Source: an uncultured Clostridia bacterium
GTDB lineage: Bacteria > Bacillota > Clostridia > Christensenellales > UBA1242
DNA length: 34,415 bases
Reading direction: 5' to 3'
Assembly: GCA_944372675.1 (NCBI GenBank)
Contig: CALVZW010000004.1
Coordinates: 1-34,415 of the forward strand
The notes under the pieces were generated by a model, which had not been told where the DNA came from, did no database searches, and worked only from the letters and a program-made list of their open reading frames with translations. This document shows positions 1 to 8,533 of this stretch, in pieces; position 1 is the first letter of the stretch, and every line of letters starts with the position of its first letter. A program made the position numbers and the translations under genes.

Positions 1-22
1 CTACACGACGCTCTTCCGATCT
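1..22. other. Illumina TruSeq adapter remnant (not genomic)
   Basis: The first 22 bases match the 3' part of the Illumina TruSeq read-1 adapter and end in GCTCTTCCGATCT. The match is from memory of the adapter, but it is exact over the whole stretch. The orientation (adapter, then insert) fits an untrimmed contig end. These bases should be masked before any similarity search, and the genomic sequence should be taken to start at base 23. Confidence 0.97.
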
Positions 23-39
23 TTCTTTTGTATTTTCAT
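23..39 (-). CDS. 5' fragment of a gene sharing its start with the phase-variable surface protein gene (partial)
   Basis: Only an ATG and the next 14 bases (MKIQK plus two bases) are present before the adapter. All 17 bases are identical to the start of the surface protein gene at 27150. AGGAG at 49-53 lies nine bases upstream of the ATG, as in that gene, and the promoter at 70-99 has the same boxes and spacing. The fragment is therefore very probably the start of a paralogue, or of a gene carrying the same mobile or duplicated 5' cassette. Nothing can be said about the rest of the protein. The contig stops ten bases before the point where the other copy has its poly-G tract. Confidence 0.7.
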
Positions 40-69
40 AATCTCGCACTCCTTTTTTATTTATATTTT

Positions 70-99
70 ATTATAACACAAAAAAACTTTTTTAGTCAA
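70..99 (-). promoter_or_regulatory. Sigma-A promoter of the truncated left-end gene
   Basis: On the minus strand there is TTGACT (94-99), an 18-base spacer and TATAAT (70-75), followed by AGGAG at 49-53 and the ATG at 37-39. The promoter at 27180-27209 has the same TTGACT box, the same 18-base spacer and a matching -35 to ATG distance within one base. Confidence 0.75.
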
Positions 100-284
100 A
101 TAACTTTTATCATATTTTTTATAAATTATTTGTACTTAAATAAAAGATGTAATTATTTATAAAATTATTTTATCATATTATCTCGACTACTTTTAAAATT
201 TTTACTTATAACAAATTATAAAAAAATAATCATACTTAAGAATATGTAATATTAAAATTTGCAATTTCATTAATAATATTGTTA
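100..284. other. AT-rich intergenic spacer
   Basis: This stretch lies between the promoter of the truncated left-end gene and the serS terminator. It is almost entirely A and T. I see no open reading frame with a ribosome binding site, no RNA gene and no repeat. The resemblance to the region upstream of 27150 stops at about base 100. Confidence 0.6.
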
Positions 285-316
285 ATAAAAAACAGTATCT
301 ATAAAGTAGATACTGT
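285..316 (-). terminator. Rho-independent terminator of the tex-serS operon
   Basis: A 9-bp perfect stem (ACAGTATCT at 292-300 with AGATACTGT at 308-316) has a 7-base loop. On the minus strand it is followed by a run of Ts (285-291). It lies about 45 bases after the serS stop codon. On the plus strand the T run is poor, so it acts mainly for the leftward operon. Confidence 0.85.
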
Positions 317-361
317 CAAAATTTTTACATTATTTATACTTTTTTTCACAATTAACCAAAA

Positions 362-1663
362 TTATATCAAATTACCATTGCTATCAATTTTTTCATAAGG
401 TAAGTACTTTTTAAGTGCTTCTGGTATCAATATGCTTCCGTCTTTTTGTTGGTAGTTTTCCATTATAGCAATAATAGTTCTTCCAATAGGCATACCTGAA
501 CCATTCATTGTATGGATAAATTCATTTTTACCTGTTTCTTTATTTTTAAATCTCATATTTGCTCTGCGTGCTTGAAAATCAAGCATATTTGAACAACTTG
601 AAATCTCCCTAAATTTGTTTTGACCAGGTAACCAAACTTCAAGGTCATTACAATAACAAGCACTAAAGCCCAAATCGCCTGTGCAAAGTGCAACAACTCT
701 ATAATGCAAATTTAATTTATTTAAAATAGTTTTTGCACAATTTACAAGGCTATTGAATTCATCCCAAGATTGTTGCGGTGTTGCAAAACGCACCATTTCA
801 ACTTTATCAAATTGATGTTGACGAAACATACCTTTTACATCTTTTCCTGCACTTCCTGCTTCAACTCTAAAACAGTTACTCAAACAACTATATCTAATTG
901 GTAATTCATTTTCTTGTAAAATTTCGTTATTAAACAAGTTTGTTACTGGCACTTCAGCGGTAGGTATTAAAAACAATTCTTTACCATTTGATATTGTTTT
1001 AAACATATCTTCTTCAAATTTTGGAAGTTGCCCTGTCCCTTCCATAATATTTCTTCCTACAAGCACTGGAACACTGACTGGTGTATATCCATTTTCAATA
1101 GCACAATCAAACAAAAAGTTACGAACTGCCATTTCAAGTCTTGCACCTGCGCCCTTAAGCACTGAAAATCTTGCACCTGACAATTTTGCGGCTCTTTCCA
1201 TATCAATTATACCCATTTTTTCACCAAGTATATGGTGTTCTTTTGGTTCAAAATCAAATGTTGGTTTTTCGCCTACAACTTCTAATACAACATTTTCATC
1301 TTCATCTTTACCAATTGGTGTTTTTTTAACTGGTAAATTTGGCATTCTCATCATATAGTTTTTAAGTTCGTCTTCAAGTTTTGACAACTCACTTTCAAGC
1401 ACTTTTACTTTATCGCTGACTTCGGTCATTTCTTTTTTAATTGTCTCAATTTCATCTTTGTTTTTTTCTTTATCACGCATTAACTGACCAATTTTATCTG
1501 CGCCTTTATTTCTTTCACTTTGCAATGCTTGACATTCTATTCTTGTTTTGCTTATTTTATCATTTAAACCTATTAAATAATCTTTATCTAGATTAAATTT
1601 TTTATAACTAAGTTTAGTTGCATACTCATCTATGTTTTCAAGCATTTTTTTCAAATCTAACAT
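362..1663 (-). CDS. serS: Serine--tRNA ligase (class II aminoacyl-tRNA synthetase)
   Basis: This cytoplasmic enzyme charges tRNA-Ser with serine using ATP. At 433 residues it has the normal length. Residues about 1-110 form the charged, heptad-rich antiparallel coiled-coil arm that grips the long variable arm of tRNA-Ser. The catalytic core follows. It has the TAEVPVTN segment of the active site, motif 2 (FRVEAGSAGKDVKGMFRQHQF) and motif 3 (GSGMPIGRTIIAIMENYQ). Motif 3 reads GSGMPIG where GSGLAVG is usual, a mild change that keeps the arginine. The EISSCSN and DFQARR signatures are also present. The gene starts nine bases after the tex stop codon, with GGAG before the ATG, so it is cotranscribed with tex. 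No T-box leader is seen. The terminator at 285-316 closes the unit. Confidence 0.97.
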   Translation of the reverse strand: MLDLKKMLENIDEYATKLSYKKFNLDKDYLIGLNDKISKTRIECQALQSERNKGADKIGQLMRDKEKNKDEIETIKKEMTEVSDKVKVLESELSKLEDELKNYMMRMPNLPVKKTPIGKDEDENVVLEVVGEKPTFDFEPKEHHILGEKMGIIDMERAAKLSGARFSVLKGAGARLEMAVRNFLFDCAIENGYTPVSVPVLVGRNIMEGTGQLPKFEEDMFKTISNGKELFLIPTAEVPVTNLFNNEILQENELPIRYSCLSNCFRVEAGSAGKDVKGMFRQHQFDKVEMVRFATPQQSWDEFNSLVNCAKTILNKLNLHYRVVALCTGDLGFSACYCNDLEVWLPGQNKFREISSCSNMLDFQARRANMRFKNKETGKNEFIHTMNGSGMPIGRTIIAIMENYQQKDGSILIPEALKKYLPYEKIDSNGNLI

Positions 1664-1672
1664 TTTTATCTC

Positions 1673-3823
1673 CTAAAATTCCTTATCTAACTTCATTGAC
1701 AATGCAATTTTGTTTTTTGCAACATCAACATCTTTTATTTTTACTTTTACTTGGTCGCCCACTGTCAGTTCTTCGGATGGGTGTTTTATATATCTATCGC
1801 AAATTTCGGATATGTGAACAAGTCCGTCTTGATGCACACCAATATCAATGAATGCACCAAAGTCAACTACATTTCTAACTACTCCGTCAAACACCATATT
1901 TTTTTGCAAATCGTTTATATCCATAACATCGCTTCGCAAAACTGGTTGTGGAAGTGAATCACGAATATCACGCCCTGGTTTCATAAGTTCTTCAATAATA
2001 TCTTCACAAGTTGGCACACCAATACCACATTCTTGTGCTAATTTTTCAATACCATAATGTTCCGCTTTTTTACGCAAAAGTTCAACACCGTTTTGTTTTA
2101 CATCTTCATCGGTATATCCTAATATTTTCAACATTTTTTCTGCCGCATCATAACTTTCAGGGTGAACAGCGGTATTATCTAAAATATTATCCGCACCAAC
2201 AATTCTCAAGAAACCAGCACTTTGTGTATAGGCTTTTTCGCCCAATTTTGGAACATTCAATAGTTCGCTTCTTGTTTTAAACGCACCGTGCTCTTTGCGG
2301 TAGTCAACTATTTTTTTAGCAATACCCATATTTAGCCCTGAAATACGAGACAAAAGCGGATATGAAGCGGTGTTTAAATCTACGCCAACACTGTTAACAC
2401 AACTTTCAACTACACCATCCAAAACTTGTCCTAAGCGGGCTTGTGGCATATCATGTTGATATTGTCCAACACCTATTGATTTTGTGTCAATTTTAATAAG
2501 TTCAGCCAACGGGTCTTGAAGTCTTCTTGCAATACTTGTTGCACTTCGCACTGTAACATCATAGTCTGGGAATTCTTCAGTGCCCAATTTTGACGCACTA
2601 TAAACTGATGCACCCGCTTCGTTTACCATTGCATAAGTAACAGGTCTATCAAGTTCTTTAATTAAACTTGCAACAAAAATTTCACTTTCTTTACTTGCTG
2701 TGCCGTTACCAATTGCAATAACATCAATGTTATATTTGTTTATTAATTCTTTTAATTTTTCCTTTGATTCTTCAATGTGATTTTGTGGTGGTGTAGGGAA
2801 AATTACACCATAATCAAGTAAATTACCATTAGCATCAACAACCGCTAGTTTGCAACCAGTTCTGTATGCTGGGTCAAATCCTAATACAGTTTTACCTTTC
2901 AATGGCGGTTGCATTAAAAGTGGACGAAGATTAAGTTCAAACATCTTTATTGCTTGCTCACTAGCGTCATCAGTTAATATGTTTCTAATTTCTCTTGCAA
3001 TGGATGGTTCAATTAATCTTTCATAAGCATCAGCAATTACTTCTTGCATAATGTCAGCATAGTCGCCATTTTTCTTAATAAACATATCTTTTAAAAATTG
3101 CAATGATATGTTTTCATCCATAACAATATCAACTTTTAAACAATCTTCCTTTTCGCCACGATTTAATGCCAAAATTCTATGACTAGGTATTACATCAACC
3201 TTTTCGCTAAAATCTTTGTATACTTCGTATTTAAATGCATTTTCGTTGTCGGTTAATTTTGAAGCAATTTTTGAATGTTTACCAAATAACTTTCTTAACT
3301 GCTTTCTCATCTCAGCATTATCACTAATCATTTCAGCAATAATATCTTTTGCTCCATTGATTGCATCTGAAGTAGTTGGGACTTCTTCATTAATAAATGT
3401 TTGTGCAAATTCTTCTAAATCTTTATCGGCTTTTTGATTAAAAATATAATCAGCCAAAGGTTGAAGCCCTCTTGCAATAGCAACAGAAGCACGAGTTTTT
3501 CTCTTAGGTTTAAATGGTCGATAAATGTCTTCGACTTCCGTCATTGTTTTGGCATCATTTAATGCCTTTTCAATTTCAGGTGTCATTTTTTCTTGTTCGC
3601 TAATTAATCTAAAAACTTCTTCCTTTCTTTGAGTTAAATTTCTTAAATATGTTAGTCTATCAGCAAAGGCTCTCAAAGTTTCATCACTAGCAGAACCAGT
3701 CATTTCTTTTCTATATCGTGAGATGAAAGGTATTGTACAACCTTCATCAATAAGTCCAATTATATTGTTTGTATGATTTTCAGTCATTCCAAATTCTTGT
3801 GTTAGTATTTCAACTATTGTCAT
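1673..3823 (-). CDS. tex: Tex-family RNA-binding transcription accessory protein (YhgF/YdcI type)
   Basis: Tex is a cytoplasmic nucleic-acid-binding protein, conserved in bacteria and related to eukaryotic Spt6. The 716-residue product has the usual order. A helical N-terminal Tex domain (FISRYRKEMTGSASDETLR near residue 35) is followed by a YqgF/RNase H-like fold (VLGFDPAYRTGCKLAVVD). Next come helix-hairpin-helix repeats (ISGLNMGIAKKIVDYRK), and last a C-terminal S1 domain (VVDFGAFIDIGVHQDGLVHIS). The frame stays open for 24 more codons upstream, but the ATG at 3821-3823 is preferred. It has AGGAG at the right distance, and the family begins at the equivalent of MTIVEILTQEF. A promoter at 3852-3880 lies inside that spurious extension, which also argues for the shorter start. 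The gene is followed directly by serS. Confidence 0.95.
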   Translation of the reverse strand: MTIVEILTQEFGMTENHTNNIIGLIDEGCTIPFISRYRKEMTGSASDETLRAFADRLTYLRNLTQRKEEVFRLISEQEKMTPEIEKALNDAKTMTEVEDIYRPFKPKRKTRASVAIARGLQPLADYIFNQKADKDLEEFAQTFINEEVPTTSDAINGAKDIIAEMISDNAEMRKQLRKLFGKHSKIASKLTDNENAFKYEVYKDFSEKVDVIPSHRILALNRGEKEDCLKVDIVMDENISLQFLKDMFIKKNGDYADIMQEVIADAYERLIEPSIAREIRNILTDDASEQAIKMFELNLRPLLMQPPLKGKTVLGFDPAYRTGCKLAVVDANGNLLDYGVIFPTPPQNHIEESKEKLKELINKYNIDVIAIGNGTASKESEIFVASLIKELDRPVTYAMVNEAGASVYSASKLGTEEFPDYDVTVRSATSIARRLQDPLAELIKIDTKSIGVGQYQHDMPQARLGQVLDGVVESCVNSVGVDLNTASYPLLSRISGLNMGIAKKIVDYRKEHGAFKTRSELLNVPKLGEKAYTQSAGFLRIVGADNILDNTAVHPESYDAAEKMLKILGYTDEDVKQNGVELLRKKAEHYGIEKLAQECGIGVPTCEDIIEELMKPGRDIRDSLPQPVLRSDVMDINDLQKNMVFDGVVRNVVDFGAFIDIGVHQDGLVHISEICDRYIKHPSEELTVGDQVKVKIKDVDVAKNKIALSMKLDKEF

Positions 3824-3851
3824 AAATAAAATTCTCCTAAAAGTATAATAA

Positions 3852-3880
3852 AGTATATCACATTTTATTAAAATTAACAA
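3852..3880 (-). promoter_or_regulatory. Promoter of the tex-serS operon
   Basis: On the minus strand there is TTGTTA (3875-3880), a 17-base spacer and TATACT (3852-3857). The AGGAG and ATG of tex lie about 15-30 bases further downstream, giving a short leader. The -35 box matches consensus at four of six positions and the -10 box at five of six. A second TATACT at 3842-3847 has no matching -35 box. Confidence 0.6.
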
Positions 3881-3900
3881 CTTTTTAAATATCATTTAAA

Positions 3901-3968
3901 TACAAAAATAAAAAACACCAGCAAAATTAAATTTAATAAAATCAATAATTATTTTTATTAAATTTTGC
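3901..3968 (-). terminator. Likely Rho-independent terminator after deoC
   Basis: GCAAAATT with a following TTAATAAAA (from 3921) pairs with the arm ending AAATTTTGC at 3968, leaving one 4-base bulge. On the minus strand the hairpin is followed by GGTGTTTTTTATTTTT. It sits between the deoC stop codon and the tex promoter. The stem is AT-rich, so its strength is uncertain. Confidence 0.6.
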
Positions 3969-4004
3969 CGATATTTTATTATTTATAATAATTAATAAAA
4001 TGTG

Positions 4005-4925
4005 TTATTTTTTATCAGTAAACTGTTCATTTTTATCATTATCATTTACATTTTTACTAATATTGTTGTCATTATTAACATTATTACTATCATTTTTAAC
4101 TATCTTATCATTATTTTCTTGCAAACTTTCGCCATTTGCTGACGCATTTTGAAAACTGCCAGATAAACTATTATATTTTTCATTAAAACCAAAATTATTA
4201 ATATTATTATGCCAATCTTGATAAGATGTCTTTGCTTTCTTTTTTCTCTTAAATAAACACATATCTAACTCCTTTTTTTCATTTACAATTGCAACGCCAC
4301 TACTTGTACCGATTCTTGTTGCTCCCGCTTCAATTAAACTTTCAGCAAACTCTCTTGTTTTTATTCCACCGCTAGCCTTTATTCCTATATTACCTTTTAT
4401 TGCACTTTTTATTGTTTTAACATCTTCAATGCTTACACCCCGTGTACCAAAACCAGTACTTGTTTTAACAAAATTTGCTCCTGCCTTTTCACAAATTTCT
4501 GTTGCTTTTACAATTTCATTTGTATTTAAATAACAAGTTTCAATAATAACTTTGAGTGTGGTGTTTTCATTTAAAACTGAATGAACGCTTTTTATTTCTT
4601 GTTCAACATAATCGTAATCACCATCAATTAATTTTGCAACATTTATCACCATATCAATTTCATCAGCACCATTTTCAACTGCCATTTGTGCCTCAAACAT
4701 TTTAGTAGTCATTTCATTTTGCCCTAATGGAAAACCAACTACAGTGCAAACTTTAACTTGTGTTTGTTCTAACAACTCTTTTGCAAATTTTACATTAACT
4801 GGATTAACACACACAGAAAAAAAGTTATATTCTTTTGCCTGCTCGCACAAATTTTTAATTTCGCTTTTTGTAGCATTTGCTTTTAATAATGTATGGTCAA
4901 TGTATTTATTTAAGTTTTCAATCAT
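4005..4925 (-). CDS. deoC: Deoxyribose-phosphate aldolase with a low-complexity C-terminal tail
   Basis: DeoC is a class I aldolase that cleaves 2-deoxyribose 5-phosphate to glyceraldehyde 3-phosphate and acetaldehyde in deoxynucleoside breakdown. The (beta/alpha)8 domain covers residues about 1-220. It includes YIDHTLLKA, the D91 region (DEIDMVINV), the Schiff-base lysine K154 (FVKTSTGFG) and K183 (IKASGGIK), so the active site is complete. The family normally ends near residue 220. Here 86 residues follow: a basic patch (FKRKKKAK) and then a tail rich in Asn, Asp, Ser and Lys with no recognisable domain. The tail is in frame with no stop codon, and its function is unknown. AAGGA lies before the ATG. 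The gene stands alone, without the deoA/deoB/deoD genes often found with it. Confidence 0.93.
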   Translation of the reverse strand: MIENLNKYIDHTLLKANATKSEIKNLCEQAKEYNFFSVCVNPVNVKFAKELLEQTQVKVCTVVGFPLGQNEMTTKMFEAQMAVENGADEIDMVINVAKLIDGDYDYVEQEIKSVHSVLNENTTLKVIIETCYLNTNEIVKATEICEKAGANFVKTSTGFGTRGVSIEDVKTIKSAIKGNIGIKASGGIKTREFAESLIEAGATRIGTSSGVAIVNEKKELDMCLFKRKKKAKTSYQDWHNNINNFGFNEKYNSLSGSFQNASANGESLQENNDKIVKNDSNNVNNDNNISKNVNDNDKNEQFTDKK

Positions 4926-5111
4926 ATTTTTTCCTTTTTTGCATATTTTTTTATTATATTTTCAAATTTTACAATAAAAAATTATTAAATTTATTTTAAT
5001 TTTTTAATCTTAAATAGTTTTAATATAGATTTAAATTTTAAATTATTTTTTTTAAAAAATTATTAATAATTACACTTTATTAAAAACATCAAATAAACTT
5101 ATTAATTTAAT

Positions 5112-6392
5112 TTATTTAGCAGTAAAAAATTTTCTTTGAATTTGTTGTAATGAATAAACATCTTTTTCTTTAATATTACCAAGTACTGTAACCCATATTT
5201 TATTATTTGCATTATTAAATAAACTAATATACTTATTTACTTCTTCAAGAGTAATTTTCTTTGCTTCTTTAACCAAATCAAATTCATCAACAAGTCCACT
5301 AATTAAATGCATATAAATTGTATCAAATAATTGGTCTTCGGCAAAATCGCTTTCTTTTTCGTTGTCAGCAATAATTATTTGCTTACATAAGTTTTCGAAA
5401 ATTTCTTTGTCCATACCATTTTTATATAAATTTTGCAACTCTTTTGCATACTCATCTATTATTTTATTTACATTTTCTTTTGAACAAATAAATCTAATAT
5501 TAAGTCTTGAATTGTAAAGATATTCAGCAATAGTAACACTTGCAGTGTAAATAAGTCCTTTTTTTCTCAATGTGTTGTAAGGTTGTTCAAGTGATAAATA
5601 AAGTCTGGTTATGCTTTTGCAAAATCTGTTTTTAGTGTTGCAAATACCAAAAGGAATATCAATTGAAATTACCACATCTATTTTATCTTGGTCTAATGGA
5701 ACGACTTGCATTTTGCTTGGTTTTGTTGGTGTCATATCATAATTAATTAATTCTGCATTGTTATCTTCTTTTAATTGCGGTAAAATATATTTTTTATAAA
5801 ATTTAACAATTTTAGACATTGGCAAACTAGAATAAACATATATTACAAAATTGCTTGCAACATAATACTTATCACGGTATTTTTCCATATCCTTTTTTGT
5901 AACCTTGTCAATATCAGTACCAATTACAGCACACGCATTAGTATTTAAGTAATTGCTCCATAACATATTATGATAAGCATAAACACTTCGCTTATCTCTT
6001 TCCATAGACATTAAAATTTCATTTCTAACAACTTCTCTTTCTTTTTTAAGTTCATTGTTATTAAATTTCGTATTTAATAAAATATCACTTGCAAATTCAA
6101 AAGCATTATCTAATTCACTGTTAGCACGCTTAAATTTAACCACCATATAGTAAAGCGAAGTTGAAGCATTTAGCATACAAATATTAGAATTGTCTTTATC
6201 AATTTGTTCTCGTGTTCTTTTATTTGTTCCTAAAAACAAGTTATGCTCCAAAAAGTGTGCAGTACCCGCAACTTCATCAAAATGCGCCCCTGTTTTAAAT
6301 CCCATAAATACAGAAGTAAATTTTATATCTTTTTTAGGTTTTAATACTATTGTAGCCCCGTTTTCAAATTTTATAATTTTATAATCTTTCAT
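5112..6392 (-). CDS. M16-family zinc metallopeptidase (downstream member of a pair)
   Basis: This predicted insulinase/processing-peptidase family protease has a complete inverted zinc site. HFLEH gives the two histidines and the catalytic glutamate at H46, E49 and H50, and the third ligand E125 (VVRNEI) follows 75 residues later, the usual spacing. The C-terminal half has the KKGLIYTASV segment of the second M16 domain. An ATG four codons upstream (6404) directly abuts the stop codon of the preceding gene and has no ribosome binding site. The ATG at 6390-6392 has GGAG six bases before it and is preferred, giving 426 residues. No signal peptide is seen, so it is probably cytoplasmic. The substrate is unknown, and it may pair with the protein encoded just upstream. 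Confidence 0.88.
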   Translation of the reverse strand: MKDYKIIKFENGATIVLKPKKDIKFTSVFMGFKTGAHFDEVAGTAHFLEHNLFLGTNKRTREQIDKDNSNICMLNASTSLYYMVVKFKRANSELDNAFEFASDILLNTKFNNNELKKEREVVRNEILMSMERDKRSVYAYHNMLWSNYLNTNACAVIGTDIDKVTKKDMEKYRDKYYVASNFVIYVYSSLPMSKIVKFYKKYILPQLKEDNNAELINYDMTPTKPSKMQVVPLDQDKIDVVISIDIPFGICNTKNRFCKSITRLYLSLEQPYNTLRKKGLIYTASVTIAEYLYNSRLNIRFICSKENVNKIIDEYAKELQNLYKNGMDKEIFENLCKQIIIADNEKESDFAEDQLFDTIYMHLISGLVDEFDLVKEAKKITLEEVNKYISLFNNANNKIWVTVLGNIKEKDVYSLQQIQRKFFTAK

Positions 6393-6404
6393 TTTATTCT
6401 CCAT

Positions 6405-7712
6405 TTAAAATAATAATTTTGATTTCGTTTCTTCAAGCGAATAAACATCTTCATCTTTTACATTTCCTAAATATGTAACATACATCTTGTTATCTCTACT
6501 TAAAATAGTTTTTAAATAGCGATTTATTTGATTTAATGTAATTTTTTTATGCTCATTTTTCCAATTTAACTTTTTAGGTAAATAGCCTAATTCAACATAA
6601 TCTAGAATCATGCCTTTTGCAATTCTTAACATATTATATGAAGACGGCAATTCATCGTTTAAATATTCTTGATTTTTATGTTCTTTTTCAAAAAATTCTT
6701 GCGACATACCATTTTCATATAAGGTTTTAAACTCTTCCCCAATAACATCTATAATTTGTTTTATTTTTTCAGGTAAACATTTAAAATCAAAACTGCAAAC
6801 AGATTTATGATTATATTCAGTAAATGAACAACTACCAAACGAATAAATTAAGCCCATTTTACGCAACCTTGTAAATAAACTGCTATTTTGTCCGCCAATT
6901 AAAACTCTTATATAATCAAATATATTTCTATTTTCACAGTCTTTAATACCTTTGTTGTAAACCAAACTAATCATACAAGATACTTGTTGCAAATTTTCAT
7001 TTTTTACAATTACTAAACTTTCAGGCTTAGATGGCTCAATATCATAAACTTTTCGTGGTTGATAATCATTTGCATAAAATAATTTTGGTTCAATAATTTC
7101 TTTATATAACTTAATAACTTTTTTAACTGGCATTTTAGTTACTACACTTAAAATAAAGTTTTGTTTTACATAATTCTTTTTTTTAAATTCTTCCAAATCA
7201 TTTTTGTTTATGCTTTCAATATCTTCAAGTGTACCTAATATTTTTGGATAGTTAAAACTACATTCAAATATTTGTGACAAATTGTGATAACCAACATTTA
7301 TTTTATATTTATCTAAAGTTTTATTCAATTCTTCAATTATAACTTTTCTTTCGTTTTCCATTTTGTCTTCATTAATTTTATTATTTAAAAGAATATCAGT
7401 CATAAATTCAAGAGTTTCATTAGTTAATTTATTAGTTCTTACACTTTCTAAAATTGTATAATACACCCCAGTGTAAGCATTTAAACTAGCAATTTCAATT
7501 TCGTCTTTATTAATATCTTCACAAGTGCGTTTATTTGTCCCGTTGAAAAGCATATGTTCAAGAAAATGCGCTGTACCTTCTTTTTCGTCTTCCATTGCTC
7601 CACCGAGAAAACCCATATACCAAGCACTTGCTTTTCGTTTTGTAGTCTTATAAAGTAATGTAGCCCCATCACCTAAATTTACTATTCTTCTTGGCTTTTT
7701 TCTAATTTTCAT
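6405..7712 (-). CDS. M16-family zinc metallopeptidase (upstream member of a pair)
   Basis: This 435-residue paralogue of the next gene has the same layout. The inverted zinc motif HFLEH (H49, E52, H53) is followed by E128 (VIIEEL) 75 residues later, so both members look catalytically competent. In several other bacterial M16 pairs one partner has lost the zinc site. The segment LRKMGLIYSFGSCSF marks the C-terminal M16 domain. No signal peptide or membrane segment is seen. The start has AAAGG upstream and follows an extended -10 promoter at 7728-7756. The two genes are cotranscribed without a gap. The pair could be a heterodimeric peptidase like YmfF/YmfH of Bacillus, but that is inference and I give no symbol. 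Confidence 0.88.
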   Translation of the reverse strand: MKIRKKPRRIVNLGDGATLLYKTTKRKASAWYMGFLGGAMEDEKEGTAHFLEHMLFNGTNKRTCEDINKDEIEIASLNAYTGVYYTILESVRTNKLTNETLEFMTDILLNNKINEDKMENERKVIIEELNKTLDKYKINVGYHNLSQIFECSFNYPKILGTLEDIESINKNDLEEFKKKNYVKQNFILSVVTKMPVKKVIKLYKEIIEPKLFYANDYQPRKVYDIEPSKPESLVIVKNENLQQVSCMISLVYNKGIKDCENRNIFDYIRVLIGGQNSSLFTRLRKMGLIYSFGSCSFTEYNHKSVCSFDFKCLPEKIKQIIDVIGEEFKTLYENGMSQEFFEKEHKNQEYLNDELPSSYNMLRIAKGMILDYVELGYLPKKLNWKNEHKKITLNQINRYLKTILSRDNKMYVTYLGNVKDEDVYSLEETKSKLLF

Positions 7713-7727
7713 AATTTACCTTTTTAT

Positions 7728-7756
7728 ATTATATCATATTTATTTTTGTTATACAA
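7728..7756 (-). promoter_or_regulatory. Promoter of the M16 peptidase pair
   Basis: On the minus strand there is TTGTAT (7751-7756), a 17-base spacer ending in TGA, and TATAAT (7728-7733). The TGn before a perfect -10 box makes it an extended -10 promoter, which offsets the weak -35 box. The start codon is 15 bases further on. Confidence 0.65.
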
Positions 7757-7960
7757 TAAAATTTGTAAATTCACTTATAAATAAATAATTTATTTTTAAT
7801 ATTTTATTAAATTTTAATTATTGTTAAAATTATATATATGGTTAAATAAAAAAGTAAATTGTTGCGCAGATTACATATATTAAAACTGATAATTTTAAGA
7901 AAATTTTAAGTATTTTACTAATGAAAATTTTACAAAATTTATTTGATTTCTTTTAATATA

Positions 7961-7993
7961 AAAAAAACAAACAACTGTGTAAATTGTTTGTTT
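7961..7993 (-). terminator. Terminator of the S10-spc-alpha cluster after rplQ
   Basis: A 10-bp perfect stem (AAACAAACAA at 7965-7974 with TTGTTTGTTT at 7984-7993) has a 9-base loop and is followed on the minus strand by Ts (7961-7964). It lies 17 bases after the rplQ stop codon. I see no comparable hairpin with a T run inside the cluster upstream. Confidence 0.85.
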
Positions 7994-8009
7994 TTAAAAA
8001 TGTATATAA

Positions 8010-8519
8010 TTAAACTAATTCTAATTTAACTAACATTGCAGCATCACCACGGCGTTTGCCAAGTTTAATAATTCTTGTGTATCCGCCCATTTGTCCTAAT
8101 TCTTCTGCTCTTGCACCATATTTTGGAGCATAAACATTGAATATTTTTTCAAGAAGTGGGTGAGCAACATCTTCAGTTCTTGCTTTGAAATCTTCTTTCT
8201 TTTCGCCTTCAACTCTTTGCTCTTGAACATCATTGACCATTCCAATTATCTTGCGACGAGCATTAAGTTTTGTAACACCGTCATTAAGAACTTTTCTTGT
8301 AGTCTTTTCGCCTTTTTCATTTACATAAGGCTTTTCAACTTCAACTGTGTCTTTATATGTTTTAACTGCTAATGTTAAAACTTTTTCAGCAAGTCTTGCT
8401 ACTGATTGTGCTCTATCAATTGTTGTTTCGATAGAACCATTCCACAAAAAGTCTGTTAATTGTCCTCGCAAAATAGCCATTCGCAAATCTGTTCTTTTAC
8501 CTAATTTGTTTATTGCCAT
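8010..8519 (-). CDS. rplQ: 50S ribosomal protein L17
   Basis: L17 is a large-subunit protein near the peptide exit tunnel, and the last gene of the alpha operon here as in most bacteria. The N-terminal region (INKLGKRTDLRMAILRGQL) and the C-terminal GYTRIIKLGKRRGDAA box are both recognisable. At 169 residues it is longer than the roughly 120-residue form of Escherichia coli and Bacillus. The extra length is a charged insertion at about residues 60-105, between the two conserved halves, a type seen in other Clostridia. It starts 14 bases after the rpoA stop codon with AGGAGG before the ATG, and the terminator at 7961-7993 follows. Confidence 0.97.
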   Translation of the reverse strand: MAINKLGKRTDLRMAILRGQLTDFLWNGSIETTIDRAQSVARLAEKVLTLAVKTYKDTVEVEKPYVNEKGEKTTRKVLNDGVTKLNARRKIIGMVNDVQEQRVEGEKKEDFKARTEDVAHPLLEKIFNVYAPKYGARAEELGQMGGYTRIIKLGKRRGDAAMLVKLELV

Positions 8520-8533
8520 TTTATCCTCCTTAA

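Noticed and set aside
3824-3895. N-terminal extension of tex (24 residues)
   Set aside because: It contains the predicted promoter, has no ribosome binding site, and Tex begins at MTIVEIL.
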